Shown piece after piece: positions 58,628 to 64,000 of a stretch of 64,000 nucleotides of DNA (the first letter of the stretch is position 1; each line of letters opens with the position of its first letter). The DNA comes from Amoebophrya sp. A120. Lineage: Eukaryota; Sar; Dinophyceae; Syndiniales; Amoebophryaceae. A model generated the notes under the pieces. That model did no database searches. It was not told where the DNA came from and worked only from the letters and a program-made list of their open reading frames with translations. The position numbers and the translations under genes are program-made. The stretch is taken from the NCBI GenBank assembly GCA_905178155.1, contig CAJINV010000006.1:1489876-1553875 (forward strand), read 5' to 3'.

Positions 58628-61600
58628 ATGAAGCTGCTCACGACCACAACCTTCTTTTCCCTCGTTGCAGCAGGAGCTTCCGGTAGCACGACGGCGGATC
58701 CGGACCAGCAGCAGCAATTTCCGGATGATGATGAGACGCTTATTCTGGGAACACAAACCACCATTACAACTTCCAGTACGTTTCTGCGGCGTGGGTTGAT
58801 GAAAGTAGAGGAAGCATCTTCGGAGACAGAGGTTGGAGGGGACCCAGAACCTTCTACTGGGACGAGAAAGTACAGCCGGAGTACAAAAAAGCCCTTGTTC
58901 AAGCCAATTGACCCCAGCAATGTGCTGCAGTATCACGAGCGGTTGGAACAACAACAAAAACAACAAGACAAGCTGGAACTGCGCGGAGCAGGAGCAGGTG
59001 CCACTTCGTCCGCAAAAAGCCTGTTGCAAAACAAAAGGACAAAGGTGAAAGACGAGAATACGTCTGCATCTCGAACAGATGAGAGCGGGACAAGAAATCA
59101 GGACCAGCTGGTGCAAATAGAGAGGAAAACGAAAGTGACCAGTTTGTTGCATAGTGGTAAGAACCCGTTGAGCAAGCTTCTTTCGAACAAGAAGAAGAAA
59201 GTGGACGAAACGACTAGCGTCCTGTTGGAACTACAGAGACCTCCTGTGACGCAACAGCAACTACAGGGTAGAACAAGAAGCGCCATAGTCGTACCGAAAA
59301 ACCAGCGGAACGGCGCTAGGAACACGGTAGTTACTACCACGAGCCGAGCTGGTGGAGAACCAGCACGACTTTCTCACCTGCAAAAACAACGAAGATCCGC
59401 CATTTCAACAAGAACGTCCACTATGAACTGCAAAAGTATCGTACTAGTATGAATTGCATTACAAATTTGCTCAGCATGAGAAATAAAATTTGTAATGCAG
59501 ATTTGCCTTAAGAAAAGGATTTGTAATGCACGCCTTGCATTTATACGAATACGATACTTTTGCACAGCATATCCACGCAAGAACTACAACATCGCAAAAA
59601 AATATCAAACCACGCGGAACATCAACAAGGATCATCCGCCCCGCCAACCACGGTGAAAGAGGCTCTTGAATCCGTAGAATTTTTCCTCGCCCCGTTAAGG
59701 GACAAGCTCGAGCAGGAAATTTTCAAAAGCTGCACAAAACCCTACATCGAAGAAATAAAACGGGTCTACCAGCACGCAGTGACGCCCATTGAATCCCTCG
59801 CGATTAAGAAGACGGAGGAAAATCCAATAGATCCAGACGCGAGGTTGGAATTGGAACAGAATTTAGAAGAATTGGAAACACGGAGAATCTCCTACCTATC
59901 CCCACTTTACGATGTGGAGAGCTGTGCGCAAAACCTCCAGACTGATCCGAACTGCCACCAGAAGAAGAAATGCAATGCAAAAGCATCGTAGTAGTATAAA
60001 TTGCATTACAAATTGGCCCAGCATTACAAATTGAATTTGTAATGCTGATTTGCCTTGAGAAAGAGATTTGTAATGCATAAATGCAATTAGTACGAGTACG
60101 ATACTTTTGCACAGGATAGAAAAAAATTTCCGACGAATTTCTCAAATCTTCCACGGCGGACGTGTCTGTGGATTTGTTATCCGGAAACACGGTGATATGG
60201 AAGCGTCAGGTTTGAAATCGACAAAGTTGAAATGATTTGTCATGCATAAAATGGATACCAGTTGGAAGCCCAATTTACAAGCGGCGGATGACGAATTTTC
60301 CGAGCACCGGAATCCAGTTCCAGTTTGTCATGCTGTTTGGGCACAGACGACTGCTTTTGTCATGCTCCTTTAGCAGCTCTACTTCAAACCCTAAACAGGC
60401 TGACACGCGGCCTCGCTTGCCATCCCCGCAAGACAGGCTCTTCATGCCTTGCATTTTATGCATGACAAACCATTTCAACTTTGGCGATTTCAAACCTGAC
60501 GCTTCCATAGGTGAGTACCCAGAACCCGGGCTCCTGGCCGGAAAACACGATCATCGATTTTGGAAGAGCGGGGAGGATATGCATTGCAAAAATGTCTGGG
60601 TCTGGAAGAATGTAGGACTTGTCATGCTTGTCTGGCATGACTCTTAGATCTGTGTTGCGTAAGCAGGAACGGGGCCTACCCTAGTGCCTGTCATGCAAAA
60701 ACGCAGTTTGCCACTCGGAAAATGAAACACATGGCAGTGCAAAAACTTGTCATGCTTGGCTGCATATTGTAGTGCGCCCACCATTCAGAGATTTGCGTCA
60801 CAAGTTTCCAGACCCAGACATATTTGCATTTGATAGAGGACGACGGATGATAATCTGGAACTGAAACGGCCGGGAATCAAATCCGTGCAGCAAGTGTTCT
60901 ACGATCTTGGAACTACAGAAGCAGCAGCCGGCTTGAAAAACCTACCGAACTTTTTCGATCCTGAGAACATAGACGACGAAAGTTTGAAGGTTATCACAAG
61001 CTCCACCACAGTCTCAATCGAGACGCCACTGGAAGAAGACTACGGAAAATACACGACGTACGAAGATTTTTACGACGAGTGTGTGAAGTCCAAAGTCGCG
61101 GAAACTTTTGTCAGTTTGGGAAATACAAAAGATGCGGAAAAATCGGAGCTGTTTTTGGAAAACTTGAAGCAAAACCTCGGATTTCTTACCTTCGGTATGG
61201 AAAAGGACGGGTCTGTGGTCCAGTGGCCGAATGTTGGGCAGGTGACAGACGGAGTGAATACAGTAGGTGCTGCCCAGCCGGATGCGAGTGCGGTAGAGAA
61301 AATCACGCCGGAACAAGCTGTGCAAAACCTGATATCCTGTGCAAAAGTATCTATACCTGTAGCAATCGCAATCATGCATTACAAACTTCCACCCCAAGGG
61401 AAAAAAGCATGACAAATTTCATTTGTCATGCTGAACGAATTTGTGATGCGATTTCTACTAGTACGATGCTTTTGCAATGCATACCTGATTGTCGGCGGCG
61501 ATTTAACCTCGGATGACTCCCGGGATTCCAGTTGGTACCTGAACACGGTCGTGCGGGGGCAGAAGCGAAACGTGGTCATATCAACTGCAAAAGTGTCTGG

Positions 61601-64000
61601 GTCGGGAAGGATGCGAAATTGTGATGCGTGTTGCGGATCATACAAAAATCTGTGTTGCATGACTTGCAAAAGGTCCCCACTTTTCGTCATGCCCGGAGGG
61701 TATTTCTCATGCAGAATGGGCATCATCAAGGCGCTGCAGAACCTGTGATGCTAGGCCCTGCGTTCCAGATTTGGCGGATGCTAGGCACTGCGTGACAAGT
61801 GTCGGAATCTTCCAGACCCAGACACTTTTGCATTTGATAGGTCATCGCCGTGGACATCTCGATGTCCATGTGGAATTCGGAAACGGTCACGAAAACGGGC
61901 GCAGACGGCAAGGAGTACCAAGAGTACATTCCCAACACGCAGCGATGGGAGAACGCGCGATCCGCGGTGGACAAAGCGCTCGATGGGTTAGACGGGGCCA
62001 AGTATGACAGTGCACAACTCACCCTCGTTCTCATTTCTCTTGCAAAACACCAAATCCACGCTTTCCCTCCTGTCACGATTATGCATGACAAGTTCTGGTA
62101 GCCCAAGAAATAGCTGCATCCAGTTGTACAAACTTGTCATGCAAACCGGCACTCTTGTTGATGCTTGTATTGCCGTTCATGCTATACAAATGAGGGGGAG
62201 GAGGAGTTGTGCACTGTCATACCAAGGGGGATCGGTTCAACGTGATGGTTTGGTCGACGGATGTGTTTTTCTCCTCTTTCGAATTAGTTCGGGCGATATC
62301 AACTGCAAACATGCCTGGGTCTGGACTGCTTGAACCTGTATTGCGTGTTTCGGATGCCATGAAAATCTGTATTGCATAAGCACCAAAAGCTCCACTTTTT
62401 CCTTTTCGTCATGCAAAATCGCAGTTTGTACTCGTAATGCGTGCTGCGTATGAGGAAGCGACTGAAAATAAACTTGTCATGCTTCACTGCACTTAAAGGC
62501 ACACTCAATCGTGACCATTCAGCATTACAAGTTTCCAGACCCGGACATATTTGCATTGGATAGGCGACCAAGGAAAATATTTTGAAAGCGAAGATCTGGC
62601 TGAAGGAGCAGGCGGGCGCGGCGATGCTGGAGGGATCGGGAACACACTACCCTTTGTAAAAACGTCCCCACCCCATAGTCAAGTTGGTAAATCTGCAACA
62701 CAAATCTCCAAGCTTTGGGAGTTTTGCATGACAAGTTTCCATCTGTAGCGTCGTTCTGTTTAGCAAGGGAAGCCGCATGAGAAAGCCAGCTTCTCATCCC
62801 GTTTGCAGCATTACAAAGTTCAAAAGACGACCCCTGGATGTGCCTCTAATACAGATCCGCATCACAAGTGTTGCTCTCATTGCCGATTTGCATGACAACT
62901 CTGGGGTCGTGGGGACGTTTTTTCTTGGGATACGCACCCGGAGTGGGCGCTGGCGAGCGCGCTGGCGTTGGGGACAAAAGGGATTGTCCCGAAGCCGCTG
63001 CTATCAAATGCAAAAATGTCTGGGTCTGGTTCTGGAAGATTGCAGGAGTTTGTCATGCATGTTTTGGATCACGCAACTGGTCTCTAATGCACGCAAAAGC
63101 TTTACAGGTTTTGCGCAGGCCTCCTGATGTCTCTCCCGCATGAGAAATTCCCTGTTTGCGTAGCAAGAAATGGAAAGCTTTTGGTGCTTATGCAATGCAA
63201 GTTTTTGCCTATTCCAGAATTCGCATGACAAGTTCCAACTCTTCCATACCCAGACATTTTTGCATTTGATACCTGCGGGACGTGTATTTCAATCCAGAGC
63301 ACAGCACGGTCGTGAAAGATGGTATTAATGGGACAGCCGTCGACCAACTGTGGGGGAGTATGATCACGGAGTTGGATCAGCAGGGAGACTGGGCCGCGAT
63401 TCCGATCAGCTGGGTGAACAGCTCGCCGCGGAAGGTCCCGTGGGGCGAGAGCAAAACCACGGTTGAGGAAAGGTTAAATAGGATCTCGGAAGAGTTTTTG
63501 AAAAAAGAATCCCGGGAGCGCTTCGCCGGGAATGCAGATCTGGAAAACGCCGAGTGCGTTTTGTGGTCCGACTTCTGCTATGGATTGCAAAAGTATCGTA
63601 CTCGTAAATGCAATACAAATTTCCTCAGCATGAGAAATAAGATCTGTCATGCAGATTTACATTGAGAAAAAAATTTGTAATGCAGGACTGCAATTACTAC
63701 GAGTGCGATACTTTTGCAGAGCATATCTGCGAAACGACAGTGTTGTTCATCACCGACGCGGATAACTACAAGAGCCAAATGTGCCTCGAAAACAAGGACG
63801 AACAGGGTAACTGCCCAAGCGGCAAAGTTACGGTCTCGCCGGAGAGTTTTCGCGGGGAGGACGGGAGTTCGGCTGGGCAGATGTTGCAGGATTTCGGGAA
63901 GTTGTTTAAAAAGGACTGGGGCGTGCTGCTTCAAGCTTTTGTGATGATTGACGAAGACACTTACGACATGGCGCAGGACGGGTCTGGCGCTTACCCGAAA
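58628..64000 (+). CDS. Second VWA-domain protein, paralogue of the gene at 39596, 3' end outside the window
   Basis: Exons 58628-59421, 59577-59968, 60124-60195, 60515-60577, 60841-61332, 61489-61578, 61845-62002, 62227-62296, 62568-62647, 62938-63001, 63277-63578 and 63731 to the edge give 949 codons, still open. ATG 58628 gives a good signal peptide (MKLLTTTTFFSLVAAGASGS); an upstream in-frame ATG at 58550 is possible. SSWYLNTVVRGQKRNVVIAV followed by DISMS matches PWYVKTVTRVPKNVVIAIDRSAS of the gene at 39596, with the MIDAS Asp-x-Ser-x-Ser intact. KGDRFNVMVWSTDVFFSSFE, THPEWALASALALGTKG and DFCETTVLFITDAD continue the same domain. Eleven introners lie in 5.4 kb, the densest in the window, and none shares a position with the paralogue. 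Confidence 0.87.
59422..59571 (+). mobile_element. Introner, family A, forward
   Basis: Starts TATGAACTGCAAAAGTATCG and ends CTTTTGCACAGCATA, flanked by TCCAC. Removal joins STRTST to QELQHR. Confidence 0.93.
59969..60118 (+). mobile_element. Introner, family A, forward
   Basis: Starts AATGCAATGCAAAAGCATCG (first T lost) and ends CTTTTGCACAGGATA. Flanks GAAGA and GAAAA. Removal keeps the frame through a Lys run into KISDEFLKSS. The adenine-rich site leaves the exact boundary ambiguous. Confidence 0.82.
60196..60509 (+). mobile_element. Introner, family H
   Basis: Starts TATGGAAGCGTCAGGTTTG and ends CAAACCTGACGCTTCCATA, flanked by GGTGA. Removal joins GNTV to STQNPG. GGTGA is one of three duplications that also allow a GT-AG reading. 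Confidence 0.93.
60578..60835 (+). mobile_element. Introner, family B (subtype 2), forward
   Basis: Starts TATGCATTGCAAAAATG and ends TTTGCATTTGATA, flanked by GAGGA. Removal joins RAGR to TTDDNL. Confidence 0.92.
61333..61483 (+). mobile_element. Introner, family A, reverse
   Basis: Starts TATCCTGTGCAAAAGTATC and ends CTTTTGCAATGCATA, flanked by CCTGA. Removal joins VQNL to IVGGDL. Confidence 0.92.
61579..61839 (+). mobile_element. Introner, family B, forward
   Basis: Starts TATCAACTGCAAAAGTG and ends TTTTGCATTTGATA, flanked by GGTCA. Removal joins KRNVV to IAVDISMS, rebuilding the VWA strand before the metal site. Also compatible with GT-AG. Confidence 0.95.
62003..62221 (+). mobile_element. 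Introner, family C, forward
   Basis: Starts TATGACAGTGCACAACTC and ends GAGTTGTGCACTGTCATA, an exact terminal inverted repeat, flanked by CCAAG. Removal joins DGAK to GDRFNV; the paralogue reads DNDRFNV with no intron. Confidence 0.95.
62297..62562 (+). mobile_element. Introner, family B, forward
   Basis: Starts TATCAACTGCAAACATG and ends TTTGCATTGGATA, flanked by GGCGA. Removal joins LVRA to TKENIL; the paralogue has ELVKATKSN uninterrupted. Confidence 0.93.
62648..62932 (+). mobile_element. Introner, family I (single copy)
   Basis: Starts TACCCTTTGTAAAAACGTCC and ends GGACGTTTTTTCTTGGGATA. Flanks CACAC and CGCAC differ by one base. Removal joins GSGTH to PEWALA. Confidence 0.87.
63002..63271 (+). 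mobile_element. Introner, family B, reverse
   Basis: Starts TATCAAATGCAAAAATG and ends TTTTTGCATTTGATA. Flanks GCTGC and CCTGC differ by one base. Removal joins PKPL to RDVYFN. Confidence 0.92.
63579..63725 (+). mobile_element. Introner, family A, forward
   Basis: Starts TATGGATTGCAAAAGTATCG and ends CTTTTGCAGAGCATA, flanked by TCTGC. Removal joins WSDFC to ETTVLFITD; the paralogue reads SDFCSTQILLITD without an intron. Confidence 0.95.

Noticed and set aside
2900-63725. Introners as ordinary MITEs that simply broke the genes (pseudogenes)
   Set aside because: All frames resume in register and conserved motifs are rebuilt at many sites; eleven neighbouring pseudogenes with intact exons are unlikely.

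Overview
The window looks like nuclear DNA from a small-genome eukaryote, most probably an alveolate of the dinoflagellate lineage (a parasitic syndinian such as Amoebophrya fits best; this is inference). It carries conserved eukaryotic genes (HID1, a centrin-like EF-hand protein, a TMEM41/VTT protein, TSR3). All eleven recognisable genes lie on the + strand, as in dinoflagellate one-way gene clusters. No rRNA, tRNA, CRISPR, transposase or reverse transcriptase was recognised.

Every gene is cut up by short inverted-repeat elements that behave as introns (introners). I place 56 of them: 55 inside reading frames and one just after a stop codon. Each starts with a TA dinucleotide (usually TATC or TATG), ends with the reverse complement, and is flanked by a 5-bp direct repeat. 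Removing the element plus one repeat copy restores the frame every time. All nine complete multi-exon models add up to a whole number of codons, and in HID1, TSR3, centrin and TMEM41 the joins rebuild conserved family motifs. At least nine or ten terminal-repeat families are present (here called A to I and X). A (about 150 bp, 15 copies) and B (about 260 bp, 25 copies) are commonest. Both orientations occur, and different families share an internal motif, TTTGTNATGC or its complement. Only three or four ordinary GT-AG introns are seen, in HID1 and the centrin-like gene.

Layout: unknown membrane/coiled-coil protein (left edge to 4304); GC-rich island; HID1 (7045-12813); GC-rich island; centrin-like gene (14900-19357) with a third GC island inside a 2-kb intron; TMEM41-like (20449-22138); TSR3 (22952-25445); first of three paralogous four-helix membrane proteins (27128-28342); fourth GC island with inverted ~75-bp repeat arms (28560-30920); the other two paralogues (32507-33838, 35158-37943); VWA-domain membrane protein (39596-46473); large membrane protein with internal helical repeats (47780-57089); second VWA protein, open at the right edge (58628-64000).

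The conserved genes serve unrelated housekeeping roles: HID1 in Golgi/secretory trafficking, centrin in basal-body contractility, TMEM41 in ER lipid handling and TSR3 in 18S rRNA modification. The two VWA proteins share an alpha2-delta-like VWA module. The one at 39596 has a Thr-rich stalk, a membrane segment and a basic tail, so it is a candidate surface adhesion or channel-associated protein.
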